Positions 6,304 through 12,081 of a DNA stretch of 12,693 nt are shown here, one piece after another. Every line of letters begins with the position of its first letter. The stretch's first letter is position 1. Under the pieces are notes generated by a model. It saw only the letters and a program-made list of their open reading frames with translations. It had not been told where the DNA came from and searched no databases. Source of the DNA: an uncultured Collinsella sp. (GTDB taxonomy: Bacteria; Actinomycetota; Coriobacteriia; Coriobacteriales; Coriobacteriaceae). Both the position numbers and the translations under genes were made by a program. The stretch covers positions 1 through 12,693 of the forward strand of contig CAAENO010000164.1 of NCBI GenBank assembly GCA_900757385.1, read 5' to 3'.

Positions 6304-6926
6304 AGACCGAGAGCCTCTTTGACATCCCCGTACACGGTCTCGCGAGCCTGGTCACCGTTGACCGACTTGAGCAGACCCTGGCCACGATAGTAGTCGACGA
6401 GCGGGCTCGTGGACTTCTCGTAGACGTCGAGACGGTTCTTGATGGTCTCGGGCTTGTCGTCGTCGCGCTGATACATCTCGCCACCGCACTTGGGGCAGGT
6501 GGCATCGGCAGCAGTGCCGGTGTAACCGCAGGCGCGGCAGGTGCGACGCGAAGACAGACGATCGATAATGACCTCAGGGGCCACATCGACCAGAAGGGCG
6601 CAATCGATCTCGCGACCCATGGCGGAGAGCTCGGAATCGAGCGTCACAGCCTGGGCGGTGTTGCGCGGGAAGCCGTCGAGGATGAAGCCCTGCTGGGCGT
6701 CATCGGCAGCAAGGCGCTCCTTGACAAGGTCGATCACGAGCTGGTCGGGAACGAGCTCGCCAGCGTCCATGTACTTCTTAGCCTGAATACCAAGCTCGGT
6801 GCCACCCTTGACGGCAGCACGCAGCAGGTCGCCCGTGGAAATGTGAGCGACGCCAAACTCGGCGACGAGCTCCTGTGCGACGGTGCCCTTACCGGCACCC
6901 GGAGCTCCGAGCAATACGAGGTTCAT
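6300..6926 (-). CDS. adk: Adenylate kinase, zinc-type LID
   Basis: Adenylate kinase interconverts ATP plus AMP with two ADP and sets cellular energy charge. The P-loop GAPGAGKGT lies at residues 7-15, the AMP-binding HISTGDLLR at 28-36 and GFILDGFPRN at 80-89. The LID carries four cysteines (C130, C133, C144, C147), a structural zinc site of the long bacterial form. I chose the ATG at 6926 (208 residues, MNLVLLGAPG) because GGAGG lies seven bases upstream; a TTG at 6932 would add two residues. It starts 18 bases after the secY stop and overlaps map by four bases. Confidence 0.98.
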   Translation of the reverse strand: MNLVLLGAPGAGKGTVAQELVAEFGVAHISTGDLLRAAVKGGTELGIQAKKYMDAGELVPDQLVIDLVKERLAADDAQQGFILDGFPRNTAQAVTLDSELSAMGREIDCALLVDVAPEVIIDRLSSRRTCRACGYTGTAADATCPKCGGEMYQRDDDKPETIKNRLDVYEKSTSPLVDYYRGQGLLKSVNGDQARETVYGDVKEALGL

Positions 6927-6944
6927 GAGCAATCCTCCTCTAGC

Positions 6945-8231
6945 CTATTTAAAGAATCCATCGTAATCATACATCTTGATCTGGCCTTCGAGCTTATCGA
7001 CCGTGTCGAGCACGACGCCGACCATGATGAGGATGGACGTGCCGCCAAATGCCTGGATCAGATGGTTACCCGTGAAGGAGAAGATGATCGAAGGCACGAT
7101 GGCGATGAGCGCCAAAAAGACAGCGCTGGGAAGCGTAATCTTGTTGAGCGCGTTCTTGATGTAGGCCGCGGTAGCCCTACCCGGACGCACGCCCGGAATA
7201 AAGCCGCCCTGCTTCTTAAGGTTATCGGCCGTGTCATCGGGGTTGAACACCATGGAGGTGTAGAAGTACGCGAAGAACACGATGAGGACAACGTTAAGCA
7301 CCCAGTTGAGCCAACCGGTCGAAAGCGCAGAGGCAACTGCCTGAATCCAGCCGATGCCGGGGAAGAACACGGCAATCTGAGCCGGGAAGTACAGCAGCGC
7401 CGAAGCGAAGATGATCGGCACGACGCCCGCGGTGTTGACCTTAATGGGCAGGTAGGTGGTCTGTCCACCCATCATGCGACGACCCACAACGCGCTTAGCG
7501 TAGGAGACCGGAATGCGGCGCTGGCCGCGCTCAAGGAAAACAATCAGCGGGATAACCAGCAGGATGATGGCGCAGATAATCACCATGGTGATGATGCCAC
7601 CGGCATTGCCCTCGGTGCTGGAGAAGATCGCCTGCGGAAGGCCGGCCATGATGTTCGCAAAGATGATCAGCGACATGCCATTGCCGATACCGCGCTGGGT
7701 GATGAGCTCACCAATCCACATGATCAGCATGGCGCCCGCAGTGAGCGTGCCGACGATCATGAGGTCGAAGATGATCTCGGGAGCGCCGGCGCCATTAAAG
7801 CTGATGCCGAAGCTCTTAAAGAGGAAGAGGTAACCCACGGAGTTGAGGATTGCCAGAGCCAGGGTGAGGTAACGCGAATACTGCGTAATCTTGGTCTGAC
7901 CGACCTCGCCCTCGCGGGCAAGCTCATGCAGGGAAGGCACAACGGCCTGGAGCATCTGGAGGATGATCGAGCTGGTGATGTAAGGCATGATGCCCAGCGA
8001 AAACACCGACACATAGCTCAACGCGCCGCCAGAGAAAAGATTCAGGAGGGCCATAGCACCTGCGGCGACCGAATTGTTATCGGTCGAGAAAAGGCCCAGC
8101 ATCCCCTGGAAGGGAATGCCGGGCACAGGAACGTGCGCGCCAATGCGGTACACGACGAGCATAGCTATGGTAAAAAGAATCTTTTCGCGCAATTCTTTGA
8201 TGCGGAAAGCATTCTTAAGACCATTTAGCAC
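6945..8231 (-). CDS. secY: Preprotein translocase channel subunit SecY
   Basis: SecY is the membrane pore of the Sec translocon, working with SecE, SecG and SecA or with a translating ribosome. Ten hydrophobic segments can be picked out along 428 residues, from the first (about 18-38, LFTIAMLVVYRIGAHVPVPG) to the last (SILIMVGVVLDTV). The second contains LSYVSVFSLGIMPYITSSII. The conserved cytosolic loops include LERGQRRIPVSYAKRVVGR and GGFIPGVRPGRATAAYI, both ribosome- and SecA-contacting regions in the family. The GTG start at 8231 lies inside the end of rplO (a seven-base overlap), with AAAGG upstream. Such overlap suggests translational coupling to L15. The C-terminus is intact. Confidence 0.98.
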   Translation of the reverse strand: MLNGLKNAFRIKELREKILFTIAMLVVYRIGAHVPVPGIPFQGMLGLFSTDNNSVAAGAMALLNLFSGGALSYVSVFSLGIMPYITSSIILQMLQAVVPSLHELAREGEVGQTKITQYSRYLTLALAILNSVGYLFLFKSFGISFNGAGAPEIIFDLMIVGTLTAGAMLIMWIGELITQRGIGNGMSLIIFANIMAGLPQAIFSSTEGNAGGIITMVIICAIILLVIPLIVFLERGQRRIPVSYAKRVVGRRMMGGQTTYLPIKVNTAGVVPIIFASALLYFPAQIAVFFPGIGWIQAVASALSTGWLNWVLNVVLIVFFAYFYTSMVFNPDDTADNLKKQGGFIPGVRPGRATAAYIKNALNKITLPSAVFLALIAIVPSIIFSFTGNHLIQAFGGTSILIMVGVVLDTVDKLEGQIKMYDYDGFFK

Positions 8232-8674
8232 GGCAGCTCGACCTTTCCGCCGGCGGCCTCGATCTTGGCCTGCGCAGAAGCGCTGACCTTGTCGACCTTG
8301 ACCGTGAACTTCTTGGTGAGCTCACCATTGCCGAGCACCTTGACGGGCTCGAACTCGCTCTTGGTGATGCGAGCGGCCTTAAGAGCGGCACCGTCGATCA
8401 CAGCGCCGTCCTCGAACTTACGCTCGAGACGCTCAACGTTAACAGCGGTGTACTCGATACGACGGGGGTTGCGGAAGCCCGGAAGCTTGGGCAGGCGCAT
8501 AGCCAGCGGAGTCTGGCCACCCTCGAAGCCGGCACCCTTGGTGCCGCCAGAGCGGGAACCCTGGCCCTTCTGGCCGCGGCCAGAAGTGGTGCCGTGACCC
8601 GAAGAATTGCCACGGCCGACGCGCTTGCGGTTCTTAGTGGAACCGGGCGCGGGAGTAAGATCGTGAAGCTGCAT
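8225..8674 (-). CDS. rplO: 50S ribosomal protein L15 (uL15)
   Basis: L15 is a late-assembling 50S protein that reaches deep into 23S rRNA. The N-terminal half is the expected Gly-, Arg- and Lys-rich extension: it opens MQLHDLTPAPGSTKNRKRVG, and GHGTTSGRGQKGQGSRSG and GFEGGQTPLAMRLPKLPGF follow. The globular C-terminal part ends VSASAQAKIEAAGGKVELPC. It is full length at 149 residues. Its ribosome site GAGGAG is made from the last codons of rpmD, six bases before the ATG. The stop overlaps the GTG of secY. Confidence 0.98.
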   Translation of the reverse strand: MQLHDLTPAPGSTKNRKRVGRGNSSGHGTTSGRGQKGQGSRSGGTKGAGFEGGQTPLAMRLPKLPGFRNPRRIEYTAVNVERLERKFEDGAVIDGAALKAARITKSEFEPVKVLGNGELTKKFTVKVDKVSASAQAKIEAAGGKVELPC

Positions 8675-8677
8675 TTG

Positions 8678-8860
8678 CTACTCCTCTACAATCTCGACAA
8701 GGTGCTTGACCTTGAAGATCATGCCGCGGACGGACTCGTTGTCAGCAATCTCGCGAACCTCGCGGATCCTGTGGAGACCGAGGGCACGGACAGTACGGAC
8801 CTGGTCCTGCTTGCAACCGTTGGTGCTGCGGACCTGCTTGATCTTGATGGTGTCAGCCAT
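8678..8860 (-). CDS. rpmD: 50S ribosomal protein L30 (uL30)
   Basis: L30 is a small 50S protein with a compact alpha-beta fold. The 60 residues fit the bacterial family: KIKQVRSTNGCKQDQVRTVR at 6-25, the typical ALGLHRI turn, then SVRGMIFKVKHLVEIVEE. AAGGAG lies before the ATG and inside the end of rpsE; only two bases separate the rpsE stop from this start. The rpsE-rpmD-rplO order is the standard spc order. Confidence 0.97.
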   Translation of the reverse strand: MADTIKIKQVRSTNGCKQDQVRTVRALGLHRIREVREIADNESVRGMIFKVKHLVEIVEE

Positions 8861-8862
8861 GC

Positions 8863-9387
8863 TTAGTTCTCCTTACCGACGAACATCTCGGAGACCGTCA
8901 GGCCACGGCGAGCCGCGACGTCCTCAGGGCTGGAGAGCTCCTTGAGGCCCTCGACGGCAGCCTTGATGATGTTGAGGCCGTTGTCGGTACCGAGGGACTT
9001 GGACAGGACGTTCTTGATGCCAGCAAGCTCGAAGAGGGGACGCACAGCGCCGCCGGCGATAACGCCGGTACCCTCGACAGCGGGCTTGATGATGATGCGG
9101 CCGGCACCAAAGTGGCCGAGAACCTCGTGCGGGATGGTGCCCTGCTCGGTCACCGGCACGTGGAACATGTTCTTCTTGGCATCGAGAGACGCCTTGGAGA
9201 TGGCCAGGGGCACCTCAGCGGACTTGCCCATGCCAACGCCGACGTTGCCCTTGCCGTCGCCAACGACGACGAGAGCGACGAGGCTCATGCGACGACCACC
9301 CTTGACGGTCTTCGACACGCGGTTGATGTAAACGACGCGCTCCTCGAACTCGGAGGCCTCGCGCTGCTGCTTCTGATTACGAGCCAT
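8863..9387 (-). CDS. rpsE: 30S ribosomal protein S5 (uS5)
   Basis: S5 sits at the mRNA entry side of the 30S subunit and affects decoding accuracy. The N-terminal double-stranded-RNA-binding-like domain contains EERVVYINRVSKTVKGGRRM at 15-34 and GDGKGNVGVGMGKSAEVPLA. The C-terminal domain has GTGVIAGGAVRPLFELAGI and NVLSKSLGTDNGLNIIKA. It is full length at 174 residues. The Shine-Dalgarno sequence AGGAGGT is close to ideal, nine bases before the ATG. The rplR stop lies 14 bases upstream. Confidence 0.99.
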   Translation of the reverse strand: MARNQKQQREASEFEERVVYINRVSKTVKGGRRMSLVALVVVGDGKGNVGVGMGKSAEVPLAISKASLDAKKNMFHVPVTEQGTIPHEVLGHFGAGRIIIKPAVEGTGVIAGGAVRPLFELAGIKNVLSKSLGTDNGLNIIKAAVEGLKELSSPEDVAARRGLTVSEMFVGKEN

Positions 9388-9401
9388 GTGCTACATACCT
9401 C

Positions 9402-9770
9402 CTAGAACTCGAGACCGGCGGCACGAGCACCGTCGGCGAGGGCCTTGACGCGGCCATGGTAGATACGGCCACCGCGATCGAAGGCGACCTTGGTGATGCC
9501 GGCCTCGATGGCACGCTTGCCAACGAGCTGACCGACCTTCTCCGCAGCCTCCTTGTTCGAGGTGTGGGTGCCCTTGAACTCGGCCTCGAGGGTCGAGGCA
9601 GAGACGAGCGTCAGGCTGGAGCCCTTGCTGTCGTCGATGATCTGGGCATAGATGTTGGCGTTAGTACGGGTCACGCGAAGACGCGGACGCTCGGAGGTAC
9701 CCGAGACCTTGCCGCGAACACGACGCTGACGACGCTTGAGGCCTTCCAGCTTCGCCTTATGCTTGTTCAT
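9402..9770 (-). CDS. rplR: 50S ribosomal protein L18 (uL18)
   Basis: L18 binds 5S rRNA together with L5 and anchors it in the central protuberance. The basic N-terminus (MNKHKAKLEGLKRRQRRVRG) is followed by RPRLRVTRTNANIYAQIIDD. The C-terminal part contains AFDRGGRIYHGRVKALADGARAAGLEF, the conserved L18 end. It is full length at 122 residues. AGGAG precedes the ATG. A 75-base spacer with a perfect hairpin separates it from rplF, wider than most junctions in this operon. Confidence 0.98.
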   Translation of the reverse strand: MNKHKAKLEGLKRRQRRVRGKVSGTSERPRLRVTRTNANIYAQIIDDSKGSSLTLVSASTLEAEFKGTHTSNKEAAEKVGQLVGKRAIEAGITKVAFDRGGRIYHGRVKALADGARAAGLEF

Positions 9771-9798
9771 ACGTAAACTCCTAAAAAGGTTGATCTTG

Positions 9799-9820
9799 CC
9801 AGCACCTGACGGGGTGCTGG
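9799..9820 (-). other. Hairpin in the rplF-rplR spacer
   Basis: On the minus strand CCAGCACC and GGTGCTGG form a perfect eight-pair stem with a six-base loop (CCGTCA). A run of five T residues follows only after about a dozen bases, just before the rplR ribosome site. The T-run is too far away for a standard intrinsic terminator. It could protect or demarcate processed mRNA ends, or adjust the ratio of rplF to rplR. The function is inferred; the stem itself is plain in the sequence. Confidence 0.6.
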
Positions 9821-9845
9821 TCTTATGCGAGTGAGTCGGTTACGA

Positions 9846-10382
9846 CTACTTGGCGGCCTTACCCAGCTTGCGGCGGATGTGCTCGCCAACGTAGTGGATA
9901 CCCTTGCCCTTGTAAGGCTCGGGAGGACGATGGCCGCGGATCTCAGCGGCGATCTGACCGACCTGCTGCTTGTTGATACCCTTGACGTTCACGTGGGTGT
10001 TGTCGGGAACCTCGAAGGTGATGCCCTCGGGAGCCTCGACGATCACGGGGTGCGAGAAGCCCAGGGAGAACTCGAGGTTCTTGCCCTTCTGCTGCACGCG
10101 GTAACCGACGCCGGCGAGCTCGAGCTTCTTCTCGAAGCCCTCGGAAACGCCAACAACCATGTTGTGGATGAGGGCGCGGGTGAGGCCGTGACGGGCACGG
10201 GTCTCACGCTCGTCGTCGGGACGGGAAACGGTGAGGACGTTGTCCTCGACGTTGATAGCGAGCTTCTCAAAGACATCGAGCTCGAGCTGGCCCTTGGGGC
10301 CCTTGACGACAACGTTGTTGCCGTTGACTGCCACTTCGACTCCGGCGGGAATCTGGACAGGCTTATTACCGATACGAGACAC
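9846..10382 (-). CDS. rplF: 50S ribosomal protein L6 (uL6), GTG start
   Basis: L6 lies near the L7/L12 stalk base and the sarcin-ricin loop of the 50S subunit. It has two repeated domains: the first begins MSRIGNKPVQIPAGVEVAVN with VVKGPKGQLELD, and the second has GVGYRVQQKGKNLEFSLGFSHPV. The C-terminal signature is RGHRPPEPYKGKGIHYVGE, then RKLGKAAK. It is full length at 178 residues. The start is GTG, fixed by the universal MSRIG opening, with AAAGGAG six bases upstream. It begins 33 bases after the rpsH stop. Confidence 0.98.
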   Translation of the reverse strand: MSRIGNKPVQIPAGVEVAVNGNNVVVKGPKGQLELDVFEKLAINVEDNVLTVSRPDDERETRARHGLTRALIHNMVVGVSEGFEKKLELAGVGYRVQQKGKNLEFSLGFSHPVIVEAPEGITFEVPDNTHVNVKGINKQQVGQIAAEIRGHRPPEPYKGKGIHYVGEHIRRKLGKAAK

Positions 10383-10415
10383 GGTGATCTCCTTTCCTTC
10401 TACCTACCGAGCGAA

Positions 10416-10814
10416 TTACCAGACGTAAGCGATGATCTCGCCGCCGACGTTGTGCTTGCGAGCATCGCGGTCGGTCATGACGCCATGGCTGGTGGAAATA
10501 ATGGCGGTACCAAGGCCACCGCGGACGCGGGGCATGTCGGCAACGCCGGTGTACTTACGCAGGCCCGGCTTGGAAATGCGGCGGATGCCGTTGATGACCT
10601 TAGCCTTCTTGGGACCATACTTAAGCGTGATGTGCAGAGTCTTCTGGGGAACGGTGTCCTCGACATCGTAGCCCTCGATGTAGCCCTCCTCGTGCAGAAC
10701 ACGAGCGATCTCGACGAGCTTCTTGCTGCTCGGCATGGAGACCGTGGCCTTGTTCACAGAGTTAGCGTTACGGATGCGCGTAAGCATATCTGCGATCGGG
10801 TCTGTAAGGTTCAT
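10416..10814 (-). CDS. rpsH: 30S ribosomal protein S8 (uS8)
   Basis: S8 binds the central domain of 16S rRNA. In E. coli it also represses the spc operon by binding mRNA near the rplX-rplE junction. The protein opens MNLTDPIADMLTRIRNAN, continues with LKYGPKKAKVINGIRRISKP and ends with GLGTAIISTSHGVMTDRDAR and GGEIIAYVW, all family hallmarks. It is full length at 132 residues. AAGGAG lies before the ATG. It is preceded by a 119-base spacer after rpsZ. No copy of the E. coli S8 operator was recognised, and the region where it would lie is absent from this locus. Confidence 0.98.
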   Translation of the reverse strand: MNLTDPIADMLTRIRNANSVNKATVSMPSSKKLVEIARVLHEEGYIEGYDVEDTVPQKTLHITLKYGPKKAKVINGIRRISKPGLRKYTGVADMPRVRGGLGTAIISTSHGVMTDRDARKHNVGGEIIAYVW

Positions 10815-10855
10815 ACAGATTCTCCTTCGTTCTTGATGAACACGTGCTCTTGGTT

Positions 10856-10878
10856 CTTCGCCGCCCTTAACGGCAAAG
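10856..10878 (-). other. Hairpin in the rpsZ-rpsH spacer
   Basis: The 119-base gap between rpsZ and rpsH has no coding potential that I can support. On the minus strand CTTTGCCG pairs with CGGCGAAG (eight pairs, one G-U) around a seven-base loop. Seven bases further toward rpsH lies a near-palindrome, GAGCACGTGTTC (10849-10838), centred on CACGTG. Either could take part in an rpsH leader structure; this is suggestive only. Confidence 0.4.
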
Positions 10879-10933
10879 CCTTTTTAGCGCGTTTTCCCTG
10901 TTCCAAACTGATGCTTGAAACGCTGGTAGTGAC

Positions 10934-11119
10934 TTACCAGCTGGCCTTCTTAACGCCGGGAAGCTCGCCCTTGAGTGCAAGCTCGCGGAAGCAGACACGG
11001 CACAGGCCGAACTTGCGGTACACAGAGTGCGGACGGCCGCAGCGCTGGCAGCGCGTGTACTCACGAGTAGAGAACTTCTGCTTGCGATTGCACTTGACGA
11101 TCATCGATGTCTTAGCCAC
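10934..11119 (-). CDS. rpsZ: 30S ribosomal protein S14 type Z (uS14, zinc-binding)
   Basis: S14 is needed late in assembly of the 30S head. At 61 residues this is the short zinc form (rpsN1/rpsZ class): C24, C27, C40 and C43 make a four-cysteine zinc site in RCQRCGRPHSVYRKFGLCRVC. The end, LPGVKKASW, is also diagnostic. The start is GTG at 11119, giving MAKTSMIVK, with GGAGG six to seven bases upstream. Genomes with this form often keep a zinc-independent S14 elsewhere for zinc starvation; whether that is so here cannot be seen. It lies between rplE and rpsH as in the standard spc operon. Confidence 0.98.
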   Translation of the reverse strand: MAKTSMIVKCNRKQKFSTREYTRCQRCGRPHSVYRKFGLCRVCFRELALKGELPGVKKASW

Positions 11120-11144
11120 TTATATCCTCCTCACATAGAGTATT

Positions 11145-11198
11145 GTTCGCCCCAAGCGCCGCCCCCTTGTGGGAACGGCGCTCATAGGGCAGGTGAAC
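11145..11198 (-). other. Strong hairpin in the rplE-rpsZ spacer
   Basis: On the minus strand AGCGCCGTTCCC and GGGGGCGGCGCT form twelve continuous pairs (two G-U) with an ACAA tetraloop. An outer GCCC/GGGC and an outermost GTTC/GAAC extend it over 54 bases, starting right at the rplE stop. No T-run follows, so it is not a standard terminator. It could stabilise the 3' end of an rplE message or bind a ribosomal protein. The structure is well supported, the role is not. Confidence 0.65.
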
Positions 11199-11756
11199 CT
11201 ATTTCTTGAACGGGAAACCGAAGGCGTCCAGAAGGGCCTTGGCCTCCTCATCGGTGTTGGCGGTGGTCACGAAAGTGATGTCCATACCACGCTGGTGATC
11301 GACGGAGTCGAAGTCGATCTCGGGGAAGATGAGCTGCTCGGTGACGCCCATGGAGAAGTTACCACGGCCGTCGAAGCTCTTGGCCGAGATGCCGCGGAAG
11401 TCGCGGATACGGGGGATCGCGACGGAGGTCAGACGATCGAAGAACTCCCACATACGGTCGCCACGCAGGGTAACCTTGCAGCCGATCGGCATACCAGCGC
11501 GCAGGCGGAAGGTAGCGATGGACTTGCGGGCACGGGTGATCATCGGCTGCTGGCCGGTGATGGCGCGCAGGTCGCGCACGGCACCGTCGATGGCCTTGGA
11601 ATCGGTAGCGGCCTCGCCGACACCCATGTTCACGACGATCTTCTCAAACTTGGGGATCATCATGACGTTCTCGTACTGGAACTTGTCCTGAAGCTGCTGC
11701 TTGACCTCGTTGTTGTACTTGGTCTTCAGACGCGGCACATACTTCTCTTCTGCCAT
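11199..11756 (-). CDS. rplE: 50S ribosomal protein L5 (uL5)
   Basis: L5 carries 5S rRNA into the central protuberance and contacts P-site tRNA. Family blocks are MIPKFEKIVVNMGVGEA near residues 33-49, GQQPMITRARKSIATFRLR, GMPIGCKVTLRGDRMWEFFD and RIRDFRGIS. The end is DITFVTTANTDEEAKALLDAFGFPFKK. It is full length at 185 residues. AAGGAG lies seven bases before the ATG. It is the first ribosomal gene of the block here: rplX and rplN, its normal upstream partners, are absent. A candidate promoter about 135 bases upstream fits its being the head of a transcript. Confidence 0.98.
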   Translation of the reverse strand: MAEEKYVPRLKTKYNNEVKQQLQDKFQYENVMMIPKFEKIVVNMGVGEAATDSKAIDGAVRDLRAITGQQPMITRARKSIATFRLRAGMPIGCKVTLRGDRMWEFFDRLTSVAIPRIRDFRGISAKSFDGRGNFSMGVTEQLIFPEIDFDSVDHQRGMDITFVTTANTDEEAKALLDAFGFPFKK

Positions 11757-11781
11757 TGTTCACTCCTTCTTGGGGTTTTAA

Positions 11782-11816
11782 GCACGGGGCGTGGCCACGA
11801 TGGGTTGTCCTCGTGC
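11782..11816 (-). other. Hairpin in the rplE leader
   Basis: On the minus strand GCACGAGG (11816-11809) and CCCCGTGC (11789-11782) pair at seven of eight positions. Between them lies a perfect ten-base palindrome, CGTGGCCACG (11799-11790), so alternative folds are possible. It sits between the candidate promoter and the rplE ribosome site. No T-run follows. It may be part of an rplE leader, but nothing identifies a ligand. Confidence 0.35.
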
Positions 11817-11893
11817 CTCCTGGCTGCATCCGCGCCGCTCATGGCATTTCGCGGTTTGGACTCGACGCAGCAGGAGCCGACAAAACAATCGGT

Positions 11894-11922
11894 ACTATAC
11901 GCGCATCGGGAGCGTATTTCCA
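11894..11922 (-). promoter_or_regulatory. Candidate promoter for the rplE-led operon
   Basis: On the minus strand TATAGT (11899-11894) matches five of six -10 bases. TGGAAA (11922-11917) matches four of six -35 bases, with an ideal 17-base spacer. It would give a leader of about 130 bases before rplE. Since the usual upstream genes are missing, a promoter here is needed to express at least the first genes of the block. Confidence 0.45.
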
Positions 11923-11972
11923 GAAAAACCTCGTCTGCCTGCACAACTCCACAACTCCCCCGCACATATTGA

Positions 11973-12064
11973 TCCCTAGGGGACGGAGGAAAATGGCAGT
12001 TGCGGTGAAATAGGGACCGTTTGACGGCTTAACAGGCTTTAACAGTCCGTATTTCACCGCAACT
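11973..12064. repeat. Inverted repeat with 24-base arms between xdhC-like gene and rplE
   Basis: The arms at 11998-12021 (starting AGTTGCGGTGAAATA) and 12041-12064 (ending TATTTCACCGCAACT) agree at 22 of 24 positions, 15 of them contiguous, around a 19-base centre. Next to the left arm is a short palindrome, CCCTAGGG (11974-11981), followed by GGACGGAGGAAAA. It lies about 17 bases past the stop of the XdhC-type gene. It could act as a transcription barrier, although the T-run after it (ATTTTCC) is short. Its look is that of a REP- or MITE-type dispersed repeat, which is inference. The remaining bases from 11757 to 12081 hold the rplE leader and promoter, and no gene. Confidence 0.65.
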
Positions 12065-12081
12065 CATATATGGGGATGCGA

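Noticed and set aside
6843..8228. A 461-codon plus-strand open frame opposite adk and secY
   Set aside because: It is rich in Asp, His, Arg and Glu, the pattern expected from the complement of hydrophobic SecY codons. It has no recognisable domain.
9825..11138. A 437-codon plus-strand open frame opposite rplF, rpsH and rpsZ
   Set aside because: It is the complement of three well-defined ribosomal genes and crosses their spacers without any recognisable motif.
11726..11965. A minus-strand frame in the rplE leader running into rplE in another frame, considered as a remnant of rplX
   Set aside because: The translation shows no L24 KOW-type motif and no resemblance to any ribosomal protein.
11982..12012. 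A tiny plus-strand frame, MAVAVK, with GGAGG in front of its ATG
   Set aside because: It lies in the flank and left arm of the inverted repeat; six codons made from a palindrome are better explained as chance.
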